A stretch of DNA of 64,000 nt from positions 310,001 through 374,000 of the forward strand of contig MKTY01000014.1 in assembly GCA_001898485.1 (NCBI GenBank). Direction: 5' to 3'. This DNA is from Sphingobacteriales bacterium 46-32 (GTDB taxonomy: Bacteria > Bacteroidota > Bacteroidia > Chitinophagales > Chitinophagaceae). Positions 7,447 through 16,642 of the stretch are shown here, piece by piece. The translations under genes were made by a program, and so were the position numbers. Every line of letters begins with the position of its first letter. Positions within the stretch are counted from its first letter, which is position 1. The notes beneath the pieces are model-generated. The model was not told the origin of the DNA, searched no databases, and saw only the letters and a program-made list of their open reading frames with translations.

Positions 7447-8511
7447 CTTCCTTCCCATCTGACGCAGAAATGCCACATGCGATGCTACAGCCAGTCTCAT
7501 TTTGGGATATTCAATATACGTGACGCCATATTCCTGACAGGCACGTTTGATGATCTTGCTGATAGCGGGATAATGGATGTGTGATATTTTGGGGAAAAGG
7601 TGATGCTCTACCTGAAAGTTGAGGCCACCAACCAGCCAGCTGATCAGTTTGTTGTTTGTAGCAAAATTGGCAGTCGTCTTCAACTGATGGATGGCCCACT
7701 CATCTTCCATGCGGCCGGTACCTTCGGCTGGCTGAGGGAAATGGGTATGCTCCACAGTGTGTGCCAACTGGAAAACGATGCTCAGTACAAAACCTGCAAA
7801 CAGGCCGTAGATGAGGAAACCAACCAGCCAGGGTGTAAAACCTACTGTATAGATAGGAATGGCAACAAATAAAATCAGGTGCACAACCTTAAATACCCAG
7901 AAGGAGATATGATCTGACAGTTGCATTTTTTTGAGGGGCATATTACCAACACGGCGCAGAAAATATTTCTGATAGTCAGCAACAAAAACCCACCACAGAT
8001 AAAGCAGTGAATAGGCTGCCCAGAAATAAAGATGCTGGTATTTATGAACCTTATACCGTTTCTGTGTTTCGCAAAGACGCAGGAAAGGTTTGGCATCAAT
8101 GTCGTCATCCACACCATCAATATTGGTATAAGCATGGTGTATTACATTGTGCTTGGTCTTCCACATGAAATTATTGGCGCCGAGGAAATTTACAGACAGG
8201 GCTGCCAGCTCATTAATCCACTGATAACGGCTAAAGCTGCCATGTGCACCATCATGCATCACATTGAAGCCAATTGCCGCCGTCAGAAAACCCAGTGCCA
8301 GGCATTCCAGAATAGCCCAAACGATAGAAGGGGTGAAAAAAACAAGGTGTACATATACAAACAGGAATGACACCACCAGGATGACCGCCTTGATAAAGAG
8401 GCTGTAATTGCCTGTAGTAGACTTTCCTACTTCTTTGAAATAATCACTGATACGTTTCTTCAGTTCAGTATGGAAAGAGTGGGGAACACTCGAAAATTTT
8501 GGAATGGTCAT
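7444..8511 (-). CDS. Membrane fatty acid (acyl-CoA/acyl-lipid) desaturase
   Basis: About 355 residues from the ATG at 8511. Non-haem di-iron desaturase: three histidine boxes are present, HDGAHG, HNVIHHAYTN (HxxHH) and QVEHHLFP (QxxHH). The QxxHH third box is typical of front-end or linoleoyl-CoA-type desaturases. Four hydrophobic stretches flank the boxes. It introduces a double bond into membrane acyl chains; regiospecificity is not predictable here. The further upstream start in the same frame would lie before the promoter -7 box and is rejected. It has its own promoter and is followed by a tandem array. Confidence 0.93.
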   Translation of the reverse strand: MTIPKFSSVPHSFHTELKKRISDYFKEVGKSTTGNYSLFIKAVILVVSFLFVYVHLVFFTPSIVWAILECLALGFLTAAIGFNVMHDGAHGSFSRYQWINELAALSVNFLGANNFMWKTKHNVIHHAYTNIDGVDDDIDAKPFLRLCETQKRYKVHKYQHLYFWAAYSLLYLWWVFVADYQKYFLRRVGNMPLKKMQLSDHISFWVFKVVHLILFVAIPIYTVGFTPWLVGFLIYGLFAGFVLSIVFQLAHTVEHTHFPQPAEGTGRMEDEWAIHQLKTTANFATNNKLISWLVGGLNFQVEHHLFPKISHIHYPAISKIIKRACQEYGVTYIEYPKMRLAVASHVAFLRQMGRK

Positions 8512-8546
8512 TCTGCTCGGGTTAGTAAGTGAAATAATAGCAAAGG

Positions 8547-8575
8547 CAAAGGTACGCTTATTGGCACACAACAAA
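8547..8575 (-). promoter_or_regulatory. Promoter of the desaturase gene
   Basis: Minus strand TTTG (8575-8572), 17 bases, then TACCTTTG (8554-8547). One of the few promoters here with both elements, though the spacer is shorter than the usual 19-23. Leader to the ATG at 8511 would be about 30 bases. Confidence 0.5.
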
Positions 8576-8646
8576 CCCTTAAAATACGGTTTTGGGGAAA
8601 AGATTTTTTTTCGTCATGGTTTTGTAAGCCACTGGTTTGCAGACGA

Positions 8647-9390
8647 TCATGTCTCATTTTGAATCAGCGCATCCAGGTTGCGGAGCCCGATCTTTTTTTC
8701 GGTCACAAAGCCTTCGGCATATTTGACCCCGATGCGCTTGCCCAGCATACGGGCACGGGCAATGACACTATCCAGGAAATCGGGGGTAGAAATATAGGTT
8801 TGAGGCTCCTGCTCGGCGCTGTTGGGGTTACTGCTGTGAAACTGGGTACTGTAAGCCTGGATAGACAGCATTCGTTGTTCGAAACTGTCGCTGATATCAA
8901 TCAGCAGATCCGGTTCATGATACCAGTCCTGCAGGTATTGCAGGCAATATTTGGGTCGCCATTTTTCCTGGGGCTGTCCATTGTCGTCAACGGTTTCGAT
9001 TTTGCGCAGGCCCGACAGGAAACAGGCATCACTGATGAGGTGACCTGCACGGCCGTGATCGGGGTGGCGGTCGCTAAGAATATTGCCGATCACAATCTCG
9101 GGCTGGTATTTTCGCAGGATGCGGATCAGTTGCAATTGATGTTCCTCATCGTTGCGGAAAAAGCCATCGCGCATTTTCAGATTTTCGCGTACCACAGCGC
9201 CGATAATGCGGGCCGCTTCAGCAGCTTCGGCATAGCGGGTTTCGATCGTACCGCGGGTGCCGAGCTCGCCCTGTGTCAAATCTACAATCCCGGCTGTTTT
9301 TCCTCTTTTTATTTCATTGATCAACGTGCCGGAACAACCCAGTTCCACATCGTCGGGATGTACGCCAATGGCGAGAATGTCGAGTTTCAT
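8647..9390 (-). CDS. bshB1: Bacillithiol biosynthesis deacetylase BshB1
   Basis: About 247 residues, LmbE/PIG-L family. Removes acetyl from GlcNAc-malate in the second step of bacillithiol synthesis. Zinc motif HPDDVELG at residues 10-17 and the second histidine motif SDRHPDHGRAG are present, together with TQGELGTRGT and the C-terminal KYAEGF, which mark the BshB1 subgroup. The start ATG at 9390 is fixed by a -7 box 5 bases upstream; a longer reading frame upstream would translate repeat DNA. bshA and bshC are not in the window. Confidence 0.93.
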   Translation of the reverse strand: MKLDILAIGVHPDDVELGCSGTLINEIKRGKTAGIVDLTQGELGTRGTIETRYAEAAEAARIIGAVVRENLKMRDGFFRNDEEHQLQLIRILRKYQPEIVIGNILSDRHPDHGRAGHLISDACFLSGLRKIETVDDNGQPQEKWRPKYCLQYLQDWYHEPDLLIDISDSFEQRMLSIQAYSTQFHSSNPNSAEQEPQTYISTPDFLDSVIARARMLGKRIGVKYAEGFVTEKKIGLRNLDALIQNET

Positions 9391-9395
9391 AGATG

Positions 9396-9403
9396 CAAAA
9401 ATA
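9396..9403 (-). promoter_or_regulatory. -7 promoter box of bshB1, leaderless spacing
   Basis: TATTTTTG on the minus strand, 5 bases (CATCT), then ATG. Supports both the start choice and a leaderless message. Confidence 0.55.
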
Positions 9404-9410
9404 GAGAAAT

Positions 9411-9586
9411 AATGTGCTAATGTGCTGATGTGCTGATTTGGGGATGCTTTTAGTTGAAAATCTTTTAAATTATTGGCCAATCCGGTTCATAAACGGACAA
9501 TGAATGGCGAAAACCTTTTTGAAATTAACCAATTGTATGCACATTAGCACATCAGCACATTAGCATATCAGCACATCAGCATATCA
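9411..9586. repeat. Inverted pair of TRATGTGC arrays after the DUF4294 gene
   Basis: GCACATYA units at 9538-9586 include the stop codon of the DUF4294 gene (minus strand). The complementary array is at 9411-9436. The roughly 100 bases between are not repetitive and show no gene. Same arrangement as 5069-5192. Confidence 0.7.
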
Positions 9587-10270
9587 TTTCCTGTACGGAT
9601 TCCCATACCATGCCCCATCAATTTCCCTTACAAAACTTTCAATCTGGCGATCGGTTTTGTCGGTAAGATCCCATTTCTGCTTGAGGTTGCTGCCAAAGAA
9701 GAAGGCAACCGTCTGATACATGCGGGCATTAAAGCCGCCTTTATATTCTTTAATGATCTCATAGCAGTTATTACCCGTCTGCCGGTTGATCAGTTTCATG
9801 AGCACGCGTCCCTGGTACACGCTGAGTTCGGAGAGCGGGTCGGCAAATTGCTGACGCAACTCTTTTTCGCGGCTTTTAATATACTTCTTGCGTTCTTTTT
9901 TGGAGGTAACACCCGCTAGCTTTGCATTAATATCATTGATGGTGGCACCGGCAACACGGGCATAGGGATAAGTTACATAAACGGCATTGCGCAACCGGTT
10001 CCATTCTTTTTTGAACTTTTCAAGCTCTCTGGGCGAAAGGTTAGACACCCATATATTCTCTTCTTCGCGGAAGCTCAGCATTTCGCGGTTGTACCAGATG
10101 GCATCTACAATAATGGTGTCGTTGGGCCCCCATTTGCTGGACCTTTCTTTGAAAGAGGGAATAGGCGGAACAGTGTCTGGCGCCACTTCGGGTATTATCT
10201 GGGCATGCGTTGCCGGTGCCATAAGCATCAGCAAAAAGATAACTGTAAAACAGGCAAGGGCGCGAACCAT
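9584..10270 (-). CDS. DUF4294 family exported protein
   Basis: About 228 residues from the ATG at 10270. A hydrophobic signal peptide (LACFTVIFLLMLMAPATHA) is followed by a mature part with DTIIVDAIWYNREML, LEKFKKEWNRLRNAVYVTYPYA, KKERKKYIKSREKELRQQF and FFFGSNLKQKWDLTDK, which I recognise as the DUF4294 family of Bacteroidota. No enzymatic motif is known. Lies downstream of ccmF on the same strand; a near-consensus TAAATTTA box 5 bases before the ATG suggests its own promoter. Confidence 0.8.
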   Translation of the reverse strand: MVRALACFTVIFLLMLMAPATHAQIIPEVAPDTVPPIPSFKERSSKWGPNDTIIVDAIWYNREMLSFREEENIWVSNLSPRELEKFKKEWNRLRNAVYVTYPYARVAGATINDINAKLAGVTSKKERKKYIKSREKELRQQFADPLSELSVYQGRVLMKLINRQTGNNCYEIIKEYKGGFNARMYQTVAFFFGSNLKQKWDLTDKTDRQIESFVREIDGAWYGNPYRK

Positions 10271-10365
10271 GGCTATAAATTTACAACAGCGCCGCCGCTC
10301 GGCCAAGCGGCACTCTTTTTATCAGACACAGACCGGCGCTTTTTCGCTGTATGAGCCTGCAATTA

Positions 10366-12993
10366 TCATTTAGCCCTGCCCGCTCTGATCGCTTTAATCC
10401 GCTGTACCATGCTCATGAGTATGCCAATGGCAGTGATAATGATACCCAGCCACAATACTTTGATCATAGGGAACTTATAAGCCTTCAGGGTTACATACTG
10501 CAATAAGGCGTCCGATTCTTTGAGACCAATTTCAACTCCACCGCCGGTAGTCATTTTATTGACACGGAGTATCAGGCTTTCAGCCATAACGGTATCGGGC
10601 AATGAAAGCTGCACACCATTACGATTGATAAGGAGCGGCTCAGAAGTGTAGCTGGTATTGTTCATCGACTGCACCTTCAATGTCACTACCGTAGCAGAGT
10701 CTGCCGGACTGAAGCCTTCGAAAGGCAGGCTGTCGCGGGTAGCTACACGCTCGAGTGTGATAAAGCCCCTGGAGTAAAAAATGGTATCGCCCAGTTTGCG
10801 ATCAAATGGCGCAAAGCTGGCCGTGTCTTTGTTTTTATCGGGATTGGGCAAAGAAGAAACATAGGTAAATACGTCGTGGGTGAGATAGTGACGTGAATCA
10901 GGATTGGCCATCAATCCTTCATTTCCCTTGTAGTTTACAAAGGCATTCGGTTTGAGCGTAAACTCTTCATCCCCTTCGCGGCTTTTGAAATGAATTTTAT
11001 AGTACCACTGCTGCTTGCGGGGATGAGCAGAATCGCCGGTATAGGTTACATCATATTTACCCATACGCATAGTCATACCTTTTACAAGCGTAAGGTTTTC
11101 GCCTGTTTTTTCTTCACTGCCTTCGCCAAAAGGAATATGAATACCGCTGGTGTTGTGGCTCAGAATCTCTTTTTTAGACGAAGAGATAAGAATCCCCAGC
11201 AATACAAGTCCAAAACCAAAGTGTGCAATAGAACCGCCGGAGAGCGACAGCTTTCCTTTTAATCCGATCCAGATATAACCTGCATTGGCAATGATGGCAT
11301 ACACCGCACATACAATCGCCAGCCAGATAGCACCGAGAAAACCAAGTCCGTGTTTATCGTAATTGACATTGCCAAAAGCCAGGATAAGGGTGGCGGCTAT
11401 GGCAGAAAGGATAGTAGGCAGGGCGATTTTTTTCCAGAAAAACTTAGCGGAAGTATTGCTGTATTTCAGGTATTGGGTAATTGCTGTAAGCAAACCAATG
11501 ATGATAGCTACAAATACCTGTATCTGGTTATAGGCAAACTCCTCATCCTGGGGAGCTGCTTTTTTCATGTCGAATACTTTATTAATAACCGGCAGCGAGG
11601 TCTTAAAGATGATTACCATGGCCGACAGGAAAAAGATCAGTGAGCCGATAAACATCCAGAACTCGCGTGAGCTGGTCGCTTCTTCTTTATGTAAGGCAGG
11701 TACATTTTTCTGAATAACGCCGATGAGTGCGATGACACCGGCCAGTATGGTACCAAATGCCAGCATGGGAGCGAGGTGTAAACCGCCTATTGCCCAGCCA
11801 AACTCACCCGATAGCCAGGTTAGCGTGAGCAACGCAAGTGCTGTTATACCCATCTTCATTTTCATGGCCGGGCGCGCTGCAGTGAGTACCACAAATGGCC
11901 AGGCAAATACAAACAGCAACAGGTAAAGCTGTGCATTCATACCCAGATCAGTAAAGGCATGTACGGAAGATTCTCCCAGTATACCGCTGCGCGTAAGGAA
12001 AGTGCTGTAGAGTATAAAGAAGAACTGCAGAATCAGGAATACAAATGTTGCCCGGAGCGACTGACCGGTATGTTTATAAATAAGCAGGGTATGAATACCT
12101 GCGGCCAGGATGAGCCAGGGCACCAGTGAGGCATTTTCTACCGGATCCCAGGCCCAGTAGCCACCAAAGGTGAGCGATTCATAAGCCCAGGCGGCTCCCA
12201 TCATAATACCTACACCCAGCGCGGCCAGCGAAAACAATGACCAGGGCAGCGCCATTTTAATCCAGTCGCCAAACTGACGGGTCCACAGACCGGCAATAGC
12301 AAATGCAAAAGGTACGAGGGTTGAAGCAAAGCCAAGGAAAAGTACGGGTGGGTGAATCACCATCCAGTAATTCTGCAATAATGGGTTGAGGTCATTCCCA
12401 TCGCGTATGGTTGACAGATAATCGGGGCGAACCGGCAGGTTTACATCAAAGTTGATATGCATAGCCGGTGCATTGTCATAAATGCCCGACTCGCGTAAAA
12501 GGATAAAGGGATTGGAGCCCATTTTCCAGTTAAGGAAATAGACACCGGTAATCATCGTAGCCAGGCAAAACTGCGCAAAACTCACTACAGTCATTACAGG
12601 AGCTTCCCATTTTCCGGCGGTACGCATTAGTATTAATCCAAGCACACAGTGCCAGATACTCCAGAGCAGGAAGCTTCCTTCCTGACCTTCCCAGATACCA
12701 GCCAGCAGGTATTTATACTCCAGCGATTTGCTGCTGTGCTGCCAGGCATACTTGTATTCGTAGAGGTGATTGGATACTATATAAAAGATAATTCCAAATA
12801 TGGCGAAAACGGAAATGCACTCAATGGTAAAAGAGATTCGTGCCAGACGGCGCCAGTAAGTACGGTTCTCGTCCAGTACCGGACCAGTGGCTTTAAAATA
12901 AGCAAAACTGGCCAGCAGGGAGGCTACGAGGGATAGAATAATAAAGAAATGGCCAAACTGACCCGGCAACAGGTTCTCGCCAATGTAATTCAT
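10366..12993 (-). CDS. ccmF: Cytochrome c maturation haem lyase CcmF
   Basis: 875 residues with about 15 hydrophobic segments. CcmF/CcsA proteins hold haem at the outer face of the inner membrane and ligate it to CxxCH of apocytochromes. The tryptophan-rich WWD motif (GGYWAWDPVENASLVPWL) and VIHPPVLFLGFAS are clear. A periplasmic part of about 200 residues lies between the last two membrane segments, as in CcmF. Downstream of ccmE with a gap of about 90 bases, so the two are probably linked in function and maybe in transcription. CcmA-D, G and H are not in the window. Confidence 0.93.
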   Translation of the reverse strand: MNYIGENLLPGQFGHFFIILSLVASLLASFAYFKATGPVLDENRTYWRRLARISFTIECISVFAIFGIIFYIVSNHLYEYKYAWQHSSKSLEYKYLLAGIWEGQEGSFLLWSIWHCVLGLILMRTAGKWEAPVMTVVSFAQFCLATMITGVYFLNWKMGSNPFILLRESGIYDNAPAMHINFDVNLPVRPDYLSTIRDGNDLNPLLQNYWMVIHPPVLFLGFASTLVPFAFAIAGLWTRQFGDWIKMALPWSLFSLAALGVGIMMGAAWAYESLTFGGYWAWDPVENASLVPWLILAAGIHTLLIYKHTGQSLRATFVFLILQFFFILYSTFLTRSGILGESSVHAFTDLGMNAQLYLLLFVFAWPFVVLTAARPAMKMKMGITALALLTLTWLSGEFGWAIGGLHLAPMLAFGTILAGVIALIGVIQKNVPALHKEEATSSREFWMFIGSLIFFLSAMVIIFKTSLPVINKVFDMKKAAPQDEEFAYNQIQVFVAIIIGLLTAITQYLKYSNTSAKFFWKKIALPTILSAIAATLILAFGNVNYDKHGLGFLGAIWLAIVCAVYAIIANAGYIWIGLKGKLSLSGGSIAHFGFGLVLLGILISSSKKEILSHNTSGIHIPFGEGSEEKTGENLTLVKGMTMRMGKYDVTYTGDSAHPRKQQWYYKIHFKSREGDEEFTLKPNAFVNYKGNEGLMANPDSRHYLTHDVFTYVSSLPNPDKNKDTASFAPFDRKLGDTIFYSRGFITLERVATRDSLPFEGFSPADSATVVTLKVQSMNNTSYTSEPLLINRNGVQLSLPDTVMAESLILRVNKMTTGGGVEIGLKESDALLQYVTLKAYKFPMIKVLWLGIIITAIGILMSMVQRIKAIRAGRAK

Positions 12994-13084
12994 TCTTGCA
13001 GATTATGGGTTTGATCAATGGCCGCAATTCCTTGCACGTATGCCGTCAACCGGCCAAAACTGTCCGGCCACGTGAGGGATAGGG

Positions 13085-13504
13085 TCAGTAACCTGAACCG
13101 CCCTGTCCTTCCACGCTCTTTTGTTGCGCTTTGGGATCGTCTTTATATTTGGAAGGACACTTGGTCTGAATGCTTTCGCAGTTAAACGTACCATCTTCGT
13201 ATTTACCCTTCAAAACCAGCCGCTCGCTGATCTCAAAATTTTCGGGTTTGGGTTGATGGTAAACTACGCGAACAGATTTGCCCAATGTATCTACCGCAGT
13301 AAAACTGAGATAGTTCGGGTCTTTGATGGCATCATACTCCAGCGGCTGACTCTTATCCCAGCGGGCCATCAGGTGCACATACTTACCGGGCTTGGCCATG
13401 GCCGTGTCTACCGTATCATAGGTGCTGGTGTTTTGGAGAAATGTAATGAGCACTGCAATGGCAGCTGCGATCAGGACAAGCAAAATAATATGTATCTTTT
13501 TCAT
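13085..13504 (-). CDS. ccmE: Cytochrome c maturation haem chaperone CcmE, CxxxY variant
   Basis: 139 residues: N-terminal membrane anchor (residues 4-23) and a periplasmic OB-fold domain (SVRVVYHQP, RLVLKGKYEDGTF). CcmE binds haem covalently and hands it to CcmF. In the classical protein the ligand is His in HxxxY; here the matching site near the C-terminus is CPSKY (residues about 114-118), so Cys replaces His. CxxxY forms of CcmE are known from archaea and some sulfate reducers. Next to ccmF, so the assignment is secure. Confidence 0.9.
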   Translation of the reverse strand: MKKIHIILLVLIAAAIAVLITFLQNTSTYDTVDTAMAKPGKYVHLMARWDKSQPLEYDAIKDPNYLSFTAVDTLGKSVRVVYHQPKPENFEISERLVLKGKYEDGTFNCESIQTKCPSKYKDDPKAQQKSVEGQGGSGY

Positions 13505-13533
13505 GGTGGATCCCCTCCAGGCAGGATTGTCAG

Positions 13534-13557
13534 TTTGACCTGCAAAATTAGGTCAAA
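13534..13557. promoter_or_regulatory. ccmE promoter with an 8-bp dyad
   Basis: TTTGACCT, 8 bases, AGGTCAAA: a perfect 8-bp inverted repeat. The loop region overlaps the minus-strand -7 box TAATTTTG (13550-13543) of ccmE. A dimeric regulator bound here would block or reposition polymerase. Leader to ccmE about 35 bases. Regulator unknown. Confidence 0.5.
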
Positions 13558-13703
13558 AAACTGTCAGCCGGCGATTTTGCATTAAACACCAGCAAAATGA
13601 TTTGGTTTGGCAGTGAAGCTCTTTTTTTTAAATTAATGCTGAAATTGTTTCAACTGCAACCGTTTCATTTCCTGCGGGTGCAGAAAGCGGAGGTCTTTGC
13701 CCT

Positions 13704-13711
13704 TATATTTG
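13704..13711 (+). promoter_or_regulatory. -7 promoter box of the acyl-CoA dehydrogenase gene
   Basis: TATATTTG, perfect TAnnTTTG, 31 bases before the ATG at 13743. No good -33 element. Divergent from the ccmE promoter about 150 bases away. Confidence 0.5.
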
Positions 13712-13742
13712 CGACACAAACGTTTATTAATATTATTATTAT

Positions 13743-14897
13743 ATGTTATTTGAATTGTCAGAAGAACAGTTGATGATCCAGAAGGCTGCCCGCGATTTTG
13801 CCCAGCAGGAATGCCTGCCCGGAGTGATTGAGCGGGATGAGCATCAGAAGTTTCCTCGCGAACAGGTCATGAAACTGGCCGATCTCGGTTTTATGGGCAT
13901 GATGGTGGATCCGGAATATGGTGGTGCCGGCATGGATAGCGTCAGCTATGTACTGGCAATGGAAGAGATCTCAAAAGTAGATGCAAGCGTGAGTGTGTGC
14001 ATGAGCGTCAATAACAGCCTGGTGTGTTATGGCCTGCAGGCTTATGGCAGCGAAGAACAGAAGCGGAAATATCTGACACCGCTGGCCCAGGGCAAAAAAG
14101 ATGGGGAGCTTTATATTGGCGCATTCATGCTGAGTGAGCCCGAGGCTGGCAGCGATGCTACCTCGCAGCGCACTACCGCAGAAGACATGGGTGATTATTA
14201 TTTGCTCAATGGTACCAAAAACTGGATCACCAACGGGGGCACGGCCAGCGTTTACCTGGTTATGGCGCAAACTGATCCGGCCAAAGGTTCAAAAGGCATC
14301 AATACATTTATTGTAGAAAAAAACTGGCCTGGCGTCACCGTTGCGGCCAAAGAAAATAAACTGGGCATCCGTGGCAGCGATACACACACCGTAATGTTTA
14401 CCGATGTAAAAGTGCCTAAAGTAAACCGGATTGGTGAAGATGGTTTTGGATTTAAGTTCGCCATGAAAACGCTGGCTGGAGGCCGTATCGGTATTGCCTC
14501 ACAGGCTCTGGGAATTGCGAGCGGAGCTTATGAACTGGCAAAAGCCTATGCTAAAACGCGCAAGGCATTTGGTACCGAGATCATGAATCACCAGGCTATT
14601 GCATTCAAACTGGCCGATATGGCTACCCGCATTGAAGCGGCCCGCCTGCTTTGCCTCAAAGCTGCCTGGGAAAAAGATCAGGGGCAGGACTATACCCTTA
14701 GCTCATCCATGGCCAAAGTATTTGCTTCCGAAACAGCCATGTGGACAACTGTGGAAGCTGTGCAAATACACGGCGGATATGGTTATGTAAAAGAATACCA
14801 CGTAGAGCGCCTTATGCGCGATGCCAAGATTACCCAGATCTATGAAGGCACCAGCGAAGTGCAAAGAATTGTGATCAGCAGGTCGATACTGAAGTAA
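13743..14897 (+). CDS. Acyl-CoA dehydrogenase
   Basis: 384 residues, the standard length. FAD enzyme that makes the first double bond in beta-oxidation or branched-chain amino acid breakdown, passing electrons to ETF. Motifs: MLSEPEAGSDA, NGTKNWITNG, the arginine-containing KTLAGGRIGIASQALG, and the catalytic glutamate (about Glu368) in IYEGTSEVQR. The position of this Glu matches short-chain/butyryl-CoA dehydrogenases rather than isovaleryl-type enzymes, but chain length is not decided by that. Single gene followed by a long repeat hairpin. Confidence 0.93.
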   Translation: MLFELSEEQLMIQKAARDFAQQECLPGVIERDEHQKFPREQVMKLADLGFMGMMVDPEYGGAGMDSVSYVLAMEEISKVDASVSVCMSVNNSLVCYGLQAYGSEEQKRKYLTPLAQGKKDGELYIGAFMLSEPEAGSDATSQRTTAEDMGDYYLLNGTKNWITNGGTASVYLVMAQTDPAKGSKGINTFIVEKNWPGVTVAAKENKLGIRGSDTHTVMFTDVKVPKVNRIGEDGFGFKFAMKTLAGGRIGIASQALGIASGAYELAKAYAKTRKAFGTEIMNHQAIAFKLADMATRIEAARLLCLKAAWEKDQGQDYTLSSSMAKVFASETAMWTTVEAVQIHGGYGYVKEYHVERLMRDAKITQIYEGTSEVQRIVISRSILK

Positions 14898-15085
14898 AGG
14901 TGGAGGCATAAGGTTGAAGGTCGAGGGAGAAGGTAGAGGGAAGGAGGTGGAGGGTAATAATATTTTACTCCCTGCTTTTTACCCTCTACCTTTTGCTTTT
15001 TACCTTTTTTAGGATAAGAGAGAGAGGGTAGTAAAGAATAGTCAACTTTTACCCTCTGCCTTTTGCCTTTTACCTTTTTCTGTAT
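14898..15085. repeat. Purine-rich then pyrimidine-rich GGTAAAA-family tract
   Basis: Directly after the acyl-CoA dehydrogenase stop: about 60 bases of AGGT(R)GAGG-type units, then complementary ACCCTCTACC and CCTTTTGCC units, then a second similar pair. The two strands can pair into long imperfect stems. No gene. Likely an operon-end structure. Confidence 0.65.
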
Positions 15086-15107
15086 CTTCCTGTTTTAATT
15101 TTTTTCT

Positions 15108-16385
15108 ATGCGTATTTGTCTGTCAGCTATTCTCTGCCTGCTTTTTTCTATGGTTCTTGCCCAGGCCCCAAAGGCCTATTTGCTCAAAGTGGGTAAACTG
15201 TACAACAGCGAGCAAAATACTTTTATCCGTAACCAGGAAATACTGGTACAGGGTAATAAGATAGTAAAAGTGGGAACCGGTCTTAAAAAGCCGGAAGGGG
15301 CCGAGGTCATCAACCTGGGAAGCTGTACTGTTACACCCGGACTCATCGATGCACATACGCATATTCTCTATCTGCAAAAACCCGAAGAGCCGATGGAGGT
15401 CGATATCCTGATGAACTCAGATATCGAACGTTCACTTCGTGCTGTAAAAATTGCCCGCACATTTCTGGACGCCGGCTTCACTACCATTCGCGATCTGGGT
15501 AACTCCGGTCAGTACCTGGATCTGAATATGCGGCGTGCAATCGATAAAGGCCTGGTAGCAGGCCCCCGCATGATCATCTCAGGGCCGATACTGAGTCCTG
15601 AAGACGGACAGTTTTTTGGCTTGTCATTACAGAACAGGCCGGTTATAGACCGGGAATATACAGTGGTGCGAAATGTTGAAGAAGCCCGCCAGGCCGTAAA
15701 AGATCATATCAGCCACCAGGTCGACCTTATCAAAGTGGTAATGGGTGATGGACGCCTGACTTTGCCGGTAGAAGAAGTAAAAGAAATTGTAAATACCGCA
15801 CACAGGTATGGGATTAAGGTAACAGCACATGCTACTTATGATATGCTGGTAGAGCGGGCGCTGGATGCAGGGGTGGATGGTATTGAACATGGTTACAGCA
15901 TTGCCGACAGCCTGCTTGACCGCATGGCCCGTCAGCAGGTGTATCTGGTTCCCACTATTGGCACCTACGAAGGATATAAATCCTATTATGATCCGGAAAA
16001 TAAACGCAGCAAAGAAGAACTGGAGGGATTAACCAGCTTTGTTAACAATACCATGGGTATCGTTAAACGAGCTTTTGAGAAAGGCGTAATGATTGTAAAC
16101 GGATCAGACATGTACCTGGTTACGCCCAAACCACAGGGTGATGCGGCCAAAAATACGCTTGAGGCCATTTATCAGGCTATTGGCAGTAAAGCAGCCGATG
16201 CGCTGCAGGCCGCTACACGCAATGCTGCCCGCGCCTGCGGTGTAGATGGTTTTACCGGTATTATCAAAGAAAATATGCGCGCCGACATAGTCGCATTCGA
16301 CGGCGACCTCGAAAAAGATTTTCAGCAAACATTGTATAAAGTGAAGTTTGTGATGAAGGACGGAGAGGTGTATGTGAATAAGTGA
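15108..16385 (+). CDS. Exported metal-dependent amidohydrolase (imidazolonepropionase-like)
   Basis: 425 residues with a signal peptide (LSAILCLLFSMVLAQA). Amidohydrolase superfamily: metal-binding DAHTH (residues about 82-86), the bridging lysine candidate in DLIKVVMGDG, histidines in KVTAHATYD and GVDGIEHGYS, and the aspartate in VNGSDMYL. The C-terminal composite beta-sandwich (MRADIVAFDGDLEKDF, VKFVMKDGEVYV) is present. Many periplasmic members are peptidases or prolidase-like enzymes; substrate unknown. Stands alone between two repeat-filled spacers. Confidence 0.88.
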   Translation: MRICLSAILCLLFSMVLAQAPKAYLLKVGKLYNSEQNTFIRNQEILVQGNKIVKVGTGLKKPEGAEVINLGSCTVTPGLIDAHTHILYLQKPEEPMEVDILMNSDIERSLRAVKIARTFLDAGFTTIRDLGNSGQYLDLNMRRAIDKGLVAGPRMIISGPILSPEDGQFFGLSLQNRPVIDREYTVVRNVEEARQAVKDHISHQVDLIKVVMGDGRLTLPVEEVKEIVNTAHRYGIKVTAHATYDMLVERALDAGVDGIEHGYSIADSLLDRMARQQVYLVPTIGTYEGYKSYYDPENKRSKEELEGLTSFVNNTMGIVKRAFEKGVMIVNGSDMYLVTPKPQGDAAKNTLEAIYQAIGSKAADALQAATRNAARACGVDGFTGIIKENMRADIVAFDGDLEKDFQQTLYKVKFVMKDGEVYVNK

Positions 16386-16390
16386 TTGTA

Positions 16391-16622
16391 CAATGTGCTG
16401 ATGTGCTAATGAATTTGAAGATTTGAAAATTTGAGGATTTGAAGATGATAGAGAAAATGGACTCATGATGGATGAACCATTTACTATTAAAATAATTGAA
16501 ATAAGAAAGCCAGCAAAGCTGGCGTTACACTTTTAAATCCGAATAGTATGCTGTTTAAAAACAAATAGGCTGACCAGTATTAACGCATTAGCACATTAGC
16601 AAATCAGCACATCAGCACATTT
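16391..16622. repeat. TRATGTGC array, ATTTGAAG array and inverted return array
   Basis: After the amidohydrolase stop: TRATGTGC units (16391-16410), then ATTTGAAG 8-mers ending in GATGATAGAGAAAATG (16411-16456), then about 125 bases without gene, then the inverse array GCACATYA (16583-16622) just before yggS. A small GCCAGC/GCTGGC hairpin lies at 16509-16523. The order of the first two modules matches 36121-36190. Confidence 0.7.
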
Positions 16623-16642
16623 TTCTCCCTATCTTGCACCGC

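Noticed and set aside
8659-9420. 253-codon plus-strand frame opposite bshB1
   Set aside because: Shadow frame; bshB1 has the zinc motifs and the promoter.
9391-9480. N-terminal extension of BshB1 by 30 residues
   Set aside because: The extension would translate TRATGTGC repeats and lies upstream of the -7 box.
16466-16537. 23-codon frame MMDEPFTIKIIEI in the amidohydrolase-yggS spacer
   Set aside because: Too short, no homology recognised, lies between two repeat arrays.
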